The notes below the pieces were generated by a model. That model worked only from the letters and a program-made list of their open reading frames with translations. It did no database searches and was not told the DNA's origin. Positions 33,790 through 41,324 of a stretch of 41,324 nucleotides of DNA are shown piece after piece; the stretch's first letter is position 1, and every line of letters starts with the position of its first letter. Location of the stretch: the NCBI GenBank assembly GCA_947450675.1, contig CANFWI010000028.1, positions 1-41,324 of the forward strand, written 5' to 3'. A program made the translations under genes and the position numbers. This DNA is from Comamonadaceae bacterium (GTDB lineage: Bacteria; Pseudomonadota; Gammaproteobacteria; Burkholderiales; Burkholderiaceae_C).

Positions 33790-34974
33790 ATGAGTCGTGA
33801 AGTCGTGATTGCCAGCGGTGTACGCACCGCCATCGGTACTTTTGGCGGTAGCTTGAAGGACATTCCACCCACAGAGCTCGCGGCGCTCGTCGTCCGCGAA
33901 TCACTCGCGCGCGCTGGCGTAGAAGGCAAAGACGTCGGCCACGTGGTCTTCGGCCATGTCGTCAACACCGAAGCCAAAGATATGTATTTGTCGCGCGTCG
34001 CCGCTATCAACGGCGGTTGCGCCGAAGGCACGCCCGCTTTCAACGTCAACCGATTGTGCGGCTCAGGCCTGCAAGCCATCATCTCAGCCAGCCAGAGCAT
34101 CTTGCTGGGTGACACCGACATCGCCATTGGCGGTGGTGCCGAAAACATGAGCCGTGCGCCTTACGTCAGCTTGGCCACGCGCTTTGGTGCGCGCATGGGT
34201 GACACCAAGATGATCGACATGATGGTCGGCGCCCTGCACGACCCTTTCCACACCATTCACATGGGCGTGACCGCAGAGAACATCGCCGCCAAATGGGGCA
34301 TCACACGCGAGGACCAAGATGCCATCGCGGTTGAAAGCCACAACCGGGCCCAGCGCGCCATTGAAGGCGGCCGCTTCAAAGAGCAAATCGTGCCGGTCAC
34401 GCTGAAAAGCCGCAAAGGCGATGTCGCCTACGACACCGACGAACACTTCCGCCCGAACTGCACACTGGCCGACATGGCCAAACTCAAACCCGTTTTCATC
34501 AAGGAAAACGGCACCGTGACCGCCGGCAATGCCTCCGGCATCAACGACGCCGCCGCGGCACTGGTGATGATGGAAGCCGGCACGGCCCAGGCCCGCGGCA
34601 TCCAACCGCTGGCCCGCCTGGTGGCCTACGCGCACGCCGGCGTTGACCCCAAATACATGGGCATCGGCCCGGTTCCCGCCACACAGCTGGCACTCAAAAA
34701 AGCCGGGCTCACCGTCAAGGACTTGGACGTCATCGAAGCCAACGAGGCGTTTGCAGCCCAAGCTTGCGCCGTCACGCGCGACCTCGGCCTCGACCCCGCA
34801 AAAGTGAACCCCAACGGTTCCGGCATCTCGTTAGGCCACCCGATCGGCGCTACTGGCGCACTGATCACGGTCAAGGCCTTGTACGAGCTGCAGCGCATCA
34901 AAGGCCGCTACGCCTTGGTGACGATGTGCATCGGCGGTGGTCAGGGGATTGCGGCGATTTTTGAACGCATGTGA
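33790..34974 (+). CDS. bktB: Acetyl-CoA acetyltransferase / beta-ketothiolase (BktB-like)
   Basis: 394 residues, the usual thiolase II length. It condenses two acyl-CoAs to 3-ketoacyl-CoA (or the reverse), feeding polyhydroxyalkanoate synthesis or used in beta-oxidation. The nucleophile Cys90 is in NRLCGSGLQ, His350 in GHPIGATGA and the second active-site Cys380 in MCIGGGQG. The whole-chain pattern, including MSREVVIASGVRTAIGTFGG, is closest to BktB of Burkholderiales. The ATG has AGGAG (33779-33783) 6 nt upstream. It is divergent from the vapBC-mnmG block and convergent with soxA. Whether PhaA- or BktB-like in specificity cannot be settled by sequence alone. Confidence 0.93.
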   Translation: MSREVVIASGVRTAIGTFGGSLKDIPPTELAALVVRESLARAGVEGKDVGHVVFGHVVNTEAKDMYLSRVAAINGGCAEGTPAFNVNRLCGSGLQAIISASQSILLGDTDIAIGGGAENMSRAPYVSLATRFGARMGDTKMIDMMVGALHDPFHTIHMGVTAENIAAKWGITREDQDAIAVESHNRAQRAIEGGRFKEQIVPVTLKSRKGDVAYDTDEHFRPNCTLADMAKLKPVFIKENGTVTAGNASGINDAAAALVMMEAGTAQARGIQPLARLVAYAHAGVDPKYMGIGPVPATQLALKKAGLTVKDLDVIEANEAFAAQACAVTRDLGLDPAKVNPNGSGISLGHPIGATGALITVKALYELQRIKGRYALVTMCIGGGQGIAAIFERM

Positions 34975-35027
34975 AACTCGGCGGCCCCTGAAGCATCCCG
35001 TGCTGCCGGGTCCATGGGCATCACCGG

Positions 35028-35831
35028 CTACTTGCGAACGGCCGGCACTTCGAGGGGCAAACCATCGCCCCGCCACATCAGATACAGGCTGAGCTGGCGG
35101 GCCTCCAGCGCACCCCACGCGAGGGGTTCGGCACGCACACCCACAAAGCAGCTGCGCAAACGCCGCTCCAGAGACCCCATGCCCTGCCATTCAAGCCGAT
35201 AGACTGGATACGCGTTGGGCTGACCTTGGCTCAGGAGATCCGTGAACAAACGCTTGCCTTGATTCTGATCGTGGCAGTTGGCGCAAGACAAATTCAACTG
35301 CCCCTGCCGCTTGAAAAAAAGCGACTCACCTTGCGCCCAATGGGACTGCGCCGCGCCACTGATGTCCACGCGGATGGGTATGGCGTTTGACGCTTGGCTC
35401 ACATACAGGCTGAGCGCTAACAAATCATCCGACTCCCATGTCAGCTCCGGCCCCCGCTGGCGCAAAGTCCGGCACTGACGAATCCGGTCTTCAAGATTGA
35501 GAAGCTGCCCCGTCTTGAGATCCAGTGACGGGTAGCGCGTCGCAACGCCGCGCATGCGCTGCGGGGCCTCTCCGTGGCAGCTTTGGCAGCTTTTGCCCTC
35601 GACGCCGAGGGCTTCTCGCCAGCGCTGTTCACCACGGGACAACCACAGCTGTGCCGGGTTGCCAAAGTCATCGGCTTGCAATGCGCGCACATCAGCACCC
35701 GCAAATGCCAAGCCGGACTTGATCTGCAGCAGCGGCAAATGACGTGTCTGGGAATTTACGGACGGCGCCAATACCATCAGCCCAATGCTGAGCGCCAACA
35801 ACAGCACGCGCGATGAAAATCGGCTGATCAC
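35028..35831 (-). CDS. soxA: Sulfur oxidation c-type cytochrome SoxA
   Basis: 267 residues with an N-terminal signal (VLLLALSIGLMVLAPSVNS). SoxAX joins thiosulfate or another sulfur species to the carrier SoxYZ in the periplasm. Two heme-binding motifs are present, CQSCH (82-86) and CANCH (183-187), and the active-site Cys228 in RRLRSC is kept, followed by VRAEPLAWGALEARQLSLYL as in the family. Thus it appears to be an intact diheme SoxA. GTG start overlapping the soxZ stop (GTGA). It is the last gene of the ior-sox operon; soxB, which usually follows soxA in soxXYZAB clusters, is absent and the next gene is a convergent thiolase. Confidence 0.95.
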   Translation of the reverse strand: MISRFSSRVLLLALSIGLMVLAPSVNSQTRHLPLLQIKSGLAFAGADVRALQADDFGNPAQLWLSRGEQRWREALGVEGKSCQSCHGEAPQRMRGVATRYPSLDLKTGQLLNLEDRIRQCRTLRQRGPELTWESDDLLALSLYVSQASNAIPIRVDISGAAQSHWAQGESLFFKRQGQLNLSCANCHDQNQGKRLFTDLLSQGQPNAYPVYRLEWQGMGSLERRLRSCFVGVRAEPLAWGALEARQLSLYLMWRGDGLPLEVPAVRK

Positions 35832-36160
35832 GACGCAGGCGGCAGCACGGTCACACTTTGCCGCAACTCGCCGGTGACGCCGCGTTCATCGATCCACTGC
35901 ACCCACAGCTCGCCAGACTCACCTGCGCGAAAGTAAAACTCAAACAAGGGATTACCGGCCATACCCGACGATGGTTCAACCTTGAACACCTGCTGCCCAG
36001 CGTAGTCACAGGTCAGCCAAACAATCACATTGCGGGGTATCAACTGGCCCCGCAAGTCTTGCAAATAGCCGCTGTCCATCGGGTGTTGAATCAACAAGCG
36101 CGCCTTGACAACGTCACCACGGACGATGCGGGCGGGAAGCTGCAAACGGGCATTGCTCAT
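35828..36160 (-). CDS. soxZ: Thiosulfate carrier subunit SoxZ
   Basis: 110 residues, the usual SoxZ length, no signal peptide; it would be exported bound to SoxY. Family features: VKARLLIQHPMDSGYLQDL near the N-terminus, IPRNVIVWLTCDYAG, a GMAGNPLFEFYFRA loop and the C-terminal GELWVQWIDERGVTGE. Its ATG abuts the soxY stop (TGA immediately followed by ATG), and its own stop overlaps soxA. The protein is somewhat divergent from well-known SoxZ sequences but keeps length and order of motifs. Confidence 0.92.
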   Translation of the reverse strand: MSNARLQLPARIVRGDVVKARLLIQHPMDSGYLQDLRGQLIPRNVIVWLTCDYAGQQVFKVEPSSGMAGNPLFEFYFRAGESGELWVQWIDERGVTGELRQSVTVLPPAS

Positions 36161-36670
36161 TCAAGTGCCGTCCACACAAGCTGACTCTGTAACGATCACA
36201 TCCACGCTCTGGTAGCGAAAACTGCCATCGGACGAACGCGCCAGCGCCACCACCATTTGAGAGCCCGCCAGCCGAATACGCGAACTCACTTCTGCGCGAC
36301 CGGACCCGGGTCCAAGATGAAAAACGGCCATCTGCGTGGCGGGGTTTCGCTGCGACAAAAGATAAATGTGCGTGACGTGCGCCTCTGGCGTCATCGGGCT
36401 TTCTACCTGCACCGATACCGGCACCAAGTAGCCGTTGTCAGCCAAAACCGGCAACACCAACTTGACGCCCTGCGGCAACGCCACGCGGCCATTCAACAGC
36501 GGTGCCAACATCTCGTCAAGGCTGAGTAAATGACCGGAGATCATGCCTTGTGAACGGGCCGGCAACACGCTCAAAGCCAGCGTCGCCAAGACACCACGGA
36601 CAAATTGCTGCAACCAACGGCGGCGCTTTTGCGGCACGGTCAACGGACCAACGTCTCCCGCGCCACTCAC
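36161..36670 (-). CDS. soxY: Thiosulfate carrier subunit SoxY, divergent C-terminus
   Basis: 169 residues from a GTG that overlaps the soxX stop. A twin-arginine signal is seen in KRRRWLQQF (15-23) followed by a hydrophobic stretch and PARS, as expected for Tat-exported SoxYZ. The Ig-like carrier domain follows (LPQGVKLVLPVLADNGYLVP, VTHIYLLSQRNPATQMAVF, then RYQSVDVIVTESAC). Canonical SoxY ends in GGCGG, with the substrate-carrying Cys on a flexible arm. Here the end is ACVDGT: a Cys (165) is kept at the tip, but the Gly arm is missing and two extra residues follow. Active, altered or degenerate function cannot be told from sequence. Confidence 0.88.
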   Translation of the reverse strand: MSGAGDVGPLTVPQKRRRWLQQFVRGVLATLALSVLPARSQGMISGHLLSLDEMLAPLLNGRVALPQGVKLVLPVLADNGYLVPVSVQVESPMTPEAHVTHIYLLSQRNPATQMAVFHLGPGSGRAEVSSRIRLAGSQMVVALARSSDGSFRYQSVDVIVTESACVDGT

Positions 36671-37122
36671 GGCCGGCGACTTCCGAGATGAGCCGCAGGC
36701 GATTGATCGCGCAGCAGATAGGCCACGATGTCTTCAAGCGCTTGGCCAGACAGCACCGTCTGACCGACATATGCCGCGGCAACACGCTGCAAGCCTTGCG
36801 TGCTGAAGTAAGCCGGCATCACCGTGCCAGGATTCAAGAGCCGCGGGTCCGCGATGCGCTGACGAATCTGCTCTGCGTCAGCGCGTTCAGCCAGCCCAAG
36901 CAAGGAAGGGCCGATGTCACCGCCGCCGCCCAAACCGGGCACCACGTGGCACAACACACAACCGCTGTCTTGCCGGTTGCTGAGCAACGCACGGCCTCTC
37001 TCAACACTGGCCGAGGCCGTCCAAACGTTAGCAGGCAGGCGATCTTGCGCCAAGGCAGGCAAGGTGCACAAACCCAGCATCGCCCAAGCCAGCAAAGTAC
37101 GACGCCTAGCAGTCAGACTCAT
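36667..37122 (-). CDS. soxX: Sulfur oxidation c-type cytochrome SoxX
   Basis: 151 residues from ATG 37122 with a signal peptide (LLAWAMLGLCTLPALAQ). One heme motif, CVLCH (55-59), a GDIGPSLLGLAERADAEQIR segment and the Met ligand in GTVMPAYF (Met102), then ALEDIVAYLLRDQ near the end: the SoxX pattern throughout, distinguishing it from a generic electron-transfer cytochrome. It pairs with SoxA, four genes away in the same operon. Its start overlaps the stop of the molybdenum-hydroxylase large subunit (ATGA), which rules out an earlier in-frame start, and its stop overlaps soxY. Confidence 0.93.
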   Translation of the reverse strand: MSLTARRRTLLAWAMLGLCTLPALAQDRLPANVWTASASVERGRALLSNRQDSGCVLCHVVPGLGGGGDIGPSLLGLAERADAEQIRQRIADPRLLNPGTVMPAYFSTQGLQRVAAAYVGQTVLSGQALEDIVAYLLRDQSPAAHLGSRRP

Positions 37123-39275
37123 GCACGCGCCAAACTCAAGCCGTGGTTTTTCAGCGGCAAAGAACGAATCCGTTTGCCAGAGGCCGCAAAAATGGCATTG
37201 GCCAACGCCGGCGCCAACGGTGCCTGTGCCGGCTCGCCAACGCCGCCCCAAAAACCTCCGGTAGGCGCAATGACCGCCTGTACTTTGGGCATTTCATTCA
37301 GCCGCATGAGGCGGTAGTCATGAAAGTTCGATTGCTCGATGCGACCGTCCTTGAGCGTCATCTCGCCCCAGAAAATAGCGCTCAAACCATGCACCACACT
37401 GCCCTGAATTTGCGCCTCAATGTTGTCAGGATTGACCACATAGCCCGGATCGATCCCCATGACCACGCGGTGAATCTTGACTTCACCCTTGGCGCTGACA
37501 GAGACTTCACAAACGCACGCTGTGTAGCTGCCGTAGCCTTCGGTTTCAGCGATGCCGCGAAACACACCCTTGGGCAACGGAGTCCCCCAGTTGGCGGCTT
37601 TGGCGACGGCTTGCAAAATACTCCCGTCACGCGGCGATTTTTCGCCCAGCAAGCTCAGCCTGAACGCCAAGGGGTCCTTGCCAGCGGCATGCGCGAGCTC
37701 GTCAATAAAGCTCTCGCGCATGTAGGGATTTTGCGAATGCCCTACCGTGCGCCAAAAACCCACGGGCACGTTGGTGTTTCGCTGAGCGTAGTCGACCAGG
37801 CTGTTTGGAATATCGTACGGATGGTCTTGCAACGCAGCGACCGCCTGACCGTCAACGCCCTTCGGCAATGGCAGTTTGAGCAGCGTGGCCAAAAGCGAGG
37901 GCGCGCTCACACGGATGTGCAACGCATCGACCTTGCCACTGGCGTCCATCGCCGCCTTGAAACGCACTAGGCTGGCGGGACGGTACAAGTCGTGCTGAAT
38001 ATCTTCTTCACGACTCCAAATCATCTTCACCGGCTTACCCGCCATGGCCTTTGCAATCATCACACCCTGACGTGTGAAATCTTGAGGGCTCTTGCGGCCC
38101 AAGCCGCCACCCAACTGCATCGGATAAACCATCACCTTGTCTTGCGGTACACCCGCTGTCGCGGCAGAAACCGCCAGCGTTGCTTCCGGATTTTGCGTCG
38201 AGGTCCAAACCTCCAATTTGTCGCCCTGCAACCAAGCGGTGCAGACCATCGGCTCCATCGTGGCGTGCGCAAGATAAGGCGTGAAGTACTCGGCCTCATA
38301 GACCTTGCTGGCGCCAGCCAGCGCTTGCATGGTGTTGCCATCATTGCGCGCCACGGCCACATCGGGCTGGTCCATACCCGCTTGGAAGTGGGTCATGATG
38401 GCCGTATTGTTGAGGGTGCCGTGCTCGCCGGTGTCCCAATCAATCACCACTTCACGCAAAGCCTCTTTGGCGCGCCACCAGTTGTCGGCCACCACCGCGA
38501 CAAACCCACCCAAGTTGAGCACCTTGACGATTCCGCGGCGGCTTTCCACCTTTGACGCATCCATGGACTTGACGCGTCCGTTGAACACCGGACAGGCCGC
38601 CACGGCGGCATACAACATACCCGGCAATTGCGCATCAATACCGTAGCGAATCTTGCCGGTCACGATGTCGGGAATATCAACGCGCGCGATCGGCTTGCCA
38701 ACAATTTTCCAGTCTTTGGGGTCTTTGAGCTGAACCTCTTTAGGCGCTTCTTGCAGCGCCGCAGCGGCGGCCAACTTGCCGTAACTCAGCGATCGCTTGC
38801 TGGCCAAATGATGCACCTTACCGAGCGCTGTGCTGCATTGACTGGCCGGCACGCCCCAGCTTTGCGCCGCTGCCGCCACCAACATATGCCGTGCAGTGCC
38901 ACCCGCTTGACGGAGGTAAGCCTGCGAATTGCGAATGGTTCGGCTGCCAACGGAAGCCATGTCGCCGTAAACGCGTTTTTGACGCAGATTCTCGTGCGCT
39001 GTGGCGTATTCAACGCGAACATTTTTCCAGTCGGCATCCAGCTCTTCAGCCACCAACATGGGGGCCGAAGTTCGGCTGCCTTGCCCCATTTCAGCGCGGG
39101 CATAACGGATGATGATGGTCTCGTCAGGCTGAATCTCGATCCATGCATTCAACTTTGGCGTGTCGGCGGCCTGGGCGCGCTCAGGCAGGTAAAAAGCCAA
39201 ACTCAAACCAGCAGCGGCGGAAGCCGATACCTGCAAAAAATGACGACGCGCAGGGGACGTGACGAGCGGGTTCAT
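37119..39275 (-). CDS. iorB: Molybdenum hydroxylase large subunit (xanthine dehydrogenase family, IorB-like)
   Basis: 718 residues from ATG 39275, which has AAAGGAG about 8 nt upstream. A Tat signal is at the N-terminus ([20 protein letters not shown]), so the mature enzyme is periplasmic. Molybdenum-cofactor regions: [53 protein letters not shown], and the C-terminal [19 protein letters not shown] holding the catalytic Glu. Relatives (IorB, periplasmic aldehyde oxidoreductases) oxidise N-heteroaromatics or aldehydes and pass electrons to cytochrome c. Substrate unknown. Start and stop both overlap neighbours (iorA and soxX), tying it to the sox genes. Confidence 0.92.
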   Translation of the reverse strand: MNPLVTSPARRHFLQVSASAAAGLSLAFYLPERAQAADTPKLNAWIEIQPDETIIIRYARAEMGQGSRTSAPMLVAEELDADWKNVRVEYATAHENLRQKRVYGDMASVGSRTIRNSQAYLRQAGGTARHMLVAAAAQSWGVPASQCSTALGKVHHLASKRSLSYGKLAAAAALQEAPKEVQLKDPKDWKIVGKPIARVDIPDIVTGKIRYGIDAQLPGMLYAAVAACPVFNGRVKSMDASKVESRRGIVKVLNLGGFVAVVADNWWRAKEALREVVIDWDTGEHGTLNNTAIMTHFQAGMDQPDVAVARNDGNTMQALAGASKVYEAEYFTPYLAHATMEPMVCTAWLQGDKLEVWTSTQNPEATLAVSAATAGVPQDKVMVYPMQLGGGLGRKSPQDFTRQGVMIAKAMAGKPVKMIWSREEDIQHDLYRPASLVRFKAAMDASGKVDALHIRVSAPSLLATLLKLPLPKGVDGQAVAALQDHPYDIPNSLVDYAQRNTNVPVGFWRTVGHSQNPYMRESFIDELAHAAGKDPLAFRLSLLGEKSPRDGSILQAVAKAANWGTPLPKGVFRGIAETEGYGSYTACVCEVSVSAKGEVKIHRVVMGIDPGYVVNPDNIEAQIQGSVVHGLSAIFWGEMTLKDGRIEQSNFHDYRLMRLNEMPKVQAVIAPTGGFWGGVGEPAQAPLAPALANAIFAASGKRIRSLPLKNHGLSLARA

Positions 39276-39730
39276 GCGCGGACTCCTTTGGCTGCAACAG
39301 CGTGAATCGCCTTGCGGATACGGGCATAGGTGCCGCAGCGGCAAATGTTCGTCATGGCCGCGTCAATGTCCTCGTCAGTGGGCTTCGGCTTCTTTTTCAG
39401 CAAAGCCACGGCCGCCAAAATTTGACCCCCCTGGCAATAACCACATTGCGGCACCTGATGGTCAACCCAGGCTTGTTGTACGGGATGCAGCTTGCCCTTA
39501 GACGCCAAACCCTCAATCGTCATCACCTGCTGACCGGCAGCAGCGGAAACCGGGTAAGAGCAAGAGCGCACCGGCTCTCCATTGAGCAGTACCGTACAAG
39601 CGCCACATTGCGCCACACCACAGCCGAACTTCGGACCCTTGATGTCGAGCTCATCGCGCAAGGCCCACAACAAGGGCATGTCGGGTTCGACATCCAGCTC
39701 AAGCGGTTTTCCATTGACATTGAGTTTCAT
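39272..39730 (-). CDS. iorA: Molybdenum hydroxylase small subunit, two [2Fe-2S] clusters (IorA-like)
   Basis: 152 residues, exactly the usual size. The plant-type cluster ligands are Cys37, 42, 45 and 57 ([20 protein letters not shown]), and the second cluster is bound by Cys95, 98, 129 and 131 (CGYCQGGQ and NICRCGTY). It passes electrons from the molybdenum centre of the large subunit. It has no signal of its own and would be exported bound to the Tat-dependent large subunit. GGAG lies 8 nt before ATG 39730, which fixes the start despite an open frame further upstream. It is the first gene of the six-gene operon. No XdhC-like chaperone gene is seen nearby. Confidence 0.94.
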   Translation of the reverse strand: MKLNVNGKPLELDVEPDMPLLWALRDELDIKGPKFGCGVAQCGACTVLLNGEPVRSCSYPVSAAAGQQVMTIEGLASKGKLHPVQQAWVDHQVPQCGYCQGGQILAAVALLKKKPKPTDEDIDAAMTNICRCGTYARIRKAIHAVAAKGVRA

Positions 39731-39855
39731 TCGGGCAGCTCCGTCGTGTGCAAAAAACGCATACGTTAGGTAAATGTCTTGAAATTGACAATAGGTAATC
39801 ACCCCATGAAACCAACAACACCGGCGTCGTGCAACCCTCACAACATGCGTAGATG

Positions 39856-40149
39856 TCAACGCTCAAGGTCTGAGGCGCTCGCATTCAAATGGATCGCACT
39901 GACGCGGGCTGTATCAGCAAACCAATGCCTAGCGGTCAGGGCGATGATTTCTGCGCCGCGGCGCAATGTATCCAAAGCCAAATCACTGCGCGTGTGAGCG
40001 CGCAACCTGTTCACCAGCATCATCTCGGCCAAGCCGGCCTGCAGACTGACAACCCGACGATGCCGAACTTCTTGAATGCGATCAGGTTGGTGATGGTGCA
40101 AACGGAGCTGAGAGGGCAAACTGCGCAAGACTTTGAACTGGACGGTCAT
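39856..40149 (-). CDS. Uncertain 97-aa frame upstream of iorA
   Basis: A frame of 97 codons on the iorA strand, ATG at 40149 with GGAA about 6 nt upstream, ending 125 nt before iorA. The product is basic and rich in Arg, His and Leu (for example [20 protein letters not shown]) with no motif I recognise. An overlapping 94-codon frame on the other strand (39889-40173) is about equally unconvincing. Both lie in the 754-nt stretch from 39731 to 40484, which otherwise shows no gene; apart from the hairpin at 40370-40392 I see nothing definite there. This may be a degenerate gene or chance. Confidence 0.2.
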   Translation of the reverse strand: MTVQFKVLRSLPSQLRLHHHQPDRIQEVRHRRVVSLQAGLAEMMLVNRLRAHTRSDLALDTLRRGAEIIALTARHWFADTARVSAIHLNASASDLER

Positions 40150-40369
40150 ACTATTTCCAACTTGGCAAGATGATGCCGCTAAGTTGATACGCTGGTGTTG
40201 AACTGACCATGTCAGTCCAAGAAAAAGTGAATGAACAGCAAGATTAAAGTCGCCCAGGACAAAGTCAAATCAGGAGCGCGCGCCTAGGCCTGTAGGACCC
40301 GGCCGACAACATCCAAAATACGGCCGGTGCCGAGCAGGAAAATTCAGAAACGACTAGCATCAACAGGTG

Positions 40370-40392
40370 TTTTGGATGCAACGCATTCAAAA
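40370..40392. promoter_or_regulatory. Inverted repeat upstream of the old-yellow-enzyme gene
   Basis: TTTTGGATGC and GCATTCAAAA form a 10-bp stem with one G-T pair and a 3-nt loop, 92 bp before the start of the downstream reductase gene. It could be an operator for a dimeric regulator or a remnant terminator; there is no T-run strong enough to call it a terminator with confidence. Confidence 0.35.
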
Positions 40393-40484
40393 ACTGCCAA
40401 AGCGCTAAAGACCTTTTTCAGGCGCCCATGCAACGCTGTTGCAGAAGTCACATTTTCTTTTCTTAACAATAACAAGGCTCTCCC

Positions 40485-41324
40485 GTGACCTCACTTTTTA
40501 CGCCCATCCAAGTTGGCGACATGAACCTCACAAACCGCATCGTGATGGCACCGTTGACGCGCAACCGTGCACCCAACGCCATTCCCACGCCGCTGATGAT
40601 CGAGTACTACACACAGCGCGCCACGGCCGGTCTGCTCATCTCTGAAGCCACTGCCATCAGCCAGCAAGGCCAAGGCTATTCAGACGTGCCAGGCCTGTAC
40701 GGCAGCGAGCAACTCGATGGCTGGAAAAAAATCACCGACAGCGTGCATGCAGCCGGCGGCAAGATGATTGTCCAGCTCTGGCACGTGGGTCGCATTTCAC
40801 ACACCGACCTGCAACCTGACAACGGCGCACCGGTCGCGCCATCGGCCATCACAGCCAAGGCCAAAACCGTGCTCATCAAAGACGGTACGCCGATGTTTGT
40901 CGACACCTCCACACCGCGCGCCCTCAGCGCCGAAGAGTTGCCAGGCATCGTGCACACCTACCAGGCGGCCGCGCGCAATGCAGTTGAAACGGCCGGCTTT
41001 GACGGCGTCGAAATCCATGCGGCCAACGGCTACTTGCTGGACCAATTTTTGAAAAATGGCAGCAACCAGCGCACCGACGATCACGGCGGTAGCATTGAGA
41101 ACCGTGCTCGTCTGACGCTCGAAATCGTGCGCGCAGTGACCGACGCGATTGGTGGCGGCCGAACCGGTATTCGCCTGTCACCGGTGACACCGGCTGGCGA
41201 TGTGCACGACACCGATCCGCAGCCGCTGTTCGAGTACGTGGTGCGCCAACTGGCAGCACTCAACTTGGCCTTTGTGCACATCATTGAGGGCTCTACCGGC
41301 GGTCCACGTGAGATGGCCGATCGG
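40485..41324 (+). CDS. nemA: Old yellow enzyme-family alkene reductase (NemA type), 5' part
   Basis: The first 280 codons are present; the 3' end lies outside the window. FMN/NAD(P)H enzyme reducing activated C=C bonds (maleimides, enones, nitro compounds). GTG start with AAGG at 40474-40477, 7 nt upstream; the product begins TSLFTPIQVGDMNLTNRIVM, as in the family. Further marks are APLTRNRAP, MIVQLWHVGRISH, the VEIHAANGYLLDQFLKNGSN block with the His/Asn pair that holds the substrate carbonyl, and NRARLTLEIVRAVTD. Truncation is due to the window edge, not a mutation. Its direction is divergent from the iorA operon. Confidence 0.94.
   Translation, partial: MTSLFTPIQVGDMNLTNRIVMAPLTRNRAPNAIPTPLMIEYYTQRATAGLLISEATAISQQGQGYSDVPGLYGSEQLDGWKKITDSVHAAGGKMIVQLWHVGRISHTDLQPDNGAPVAPSAITAKAKTVLIKDGTPMFVDTSTPRALSAEELPGIVHTYQAAARNAVETAGFDGVEIHAANGYLLDQFLKNGSNQRTDDHGGSIENRARLTLEIVRAVTDAIGGGRTGIRLSPVTPAGDVHDTDPQPLFEYVVRQLAALNLAFVHIIEGSTGGPREMADR

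Noticed and set aside
33941-33960. CACGTG-containing stretch in bktB as another parS
   Set aside because: Only the CACGTG hexamer is shared; the arms do not match TGTTTC/GAAACA. Other CACGTG occurrences near 3316, 10450 and 40788 fail for the same reason.
40439-40645. 68-codon frame at the start of the old yellow enzyme gene
   Set aside because: It is out of frame with the strongly family-like reductase that starts with GTG at 40485.
1-41324. CRISPR arrays, insertion sequences, prophage genes, tRNA or rRNA genes
   Set aside because: I looked for regular repeats, transposase or integrase motifs and tRNA-like cloverleaves by eye and found none I could support.

Overview
The window reads as chromosomal DNA of a GC-rich betaproteobacterium, most likely Burkholderiales/Comamonadaceae (Rhodoferax-, Polaromonas- or Limnohabitans-like). 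This is inferred from a complete aapJQMP amino-acid importer, a GTP-type PEP carboxykinase, a Bug/TctC-type solute receptor, a BktB-like thiolase, partial sox genes, and an mnmG-rsmG-parA-parB cluster with 16-bp parS sites. No database search was possible. I see no rRNA, tRNA, insertion sequence, prophage or CRISPR array. The density of overlapping stop/start codons indicates several tightly packed operons.

Left third (1-11.9 kb): the 3' end of recQ; the aapJQMP operon; a small glycine-zipper lipoprotein (minus strand); a 55-residue single-span membrane protein with its own terminator; pckG with direct repeats upstream and a strong terminator; a two-span membrane protein; a LysR regulator followed closely by a metallophosphoesterase; a secreted FAS1 (fasciclin) protein; and a TetR regulator.

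Middle (11.9-27 kb): an orphan PAS-GAF-GAF histidine kinase; a minus-strand operon of one Bug receptor and two tandem MmgE/PrpD paralogues; a divergent PHB-depolymerase-type esterase; a flavin reductase and a family-unknown protein; a MacAB-like adaptor/permease/ATPase set; a PduO-type cobalamin adenosyltransferase; a GlcD/D-lactate-dehydrogenase-type flavoprotein; and a membrane protein split by a one-base frameshift.

Origin-proximal block (27.2-33.7 kb, minus strand): vapB-vapC-mnmG-rsmG-lysE-parA-hydrolase-parB. Three parS-like palindromes lie inside mnmG and rsmG, so the segregation centromere is embedded in coding sequence beside parAB. The vapBC pair sits 3 nt upstream of mnmG, whose Shine-Dalgarno lies in the last codons of vapC.

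Right end (33.8-41.3 kb): a BktB-like thiolase; then a six-gene minus-strand operon, iorA-iorB-soxX-soxY-soxZ-soxA, whose start and stop codons overlap or abut at every junction. It joins a Tat-exported molybdenum hydroxylase to c-type cytochromes and a sulfur-carrier pair, without soxB or soxCD in view, and its SoxY has a non-canonical C-terminus. This is the most promising candidate for an undescribed system here. A roughly 750-nt stretch with no convincing gene follows, then the 5' part of an old-yellow-enzyme reductase running off the window.
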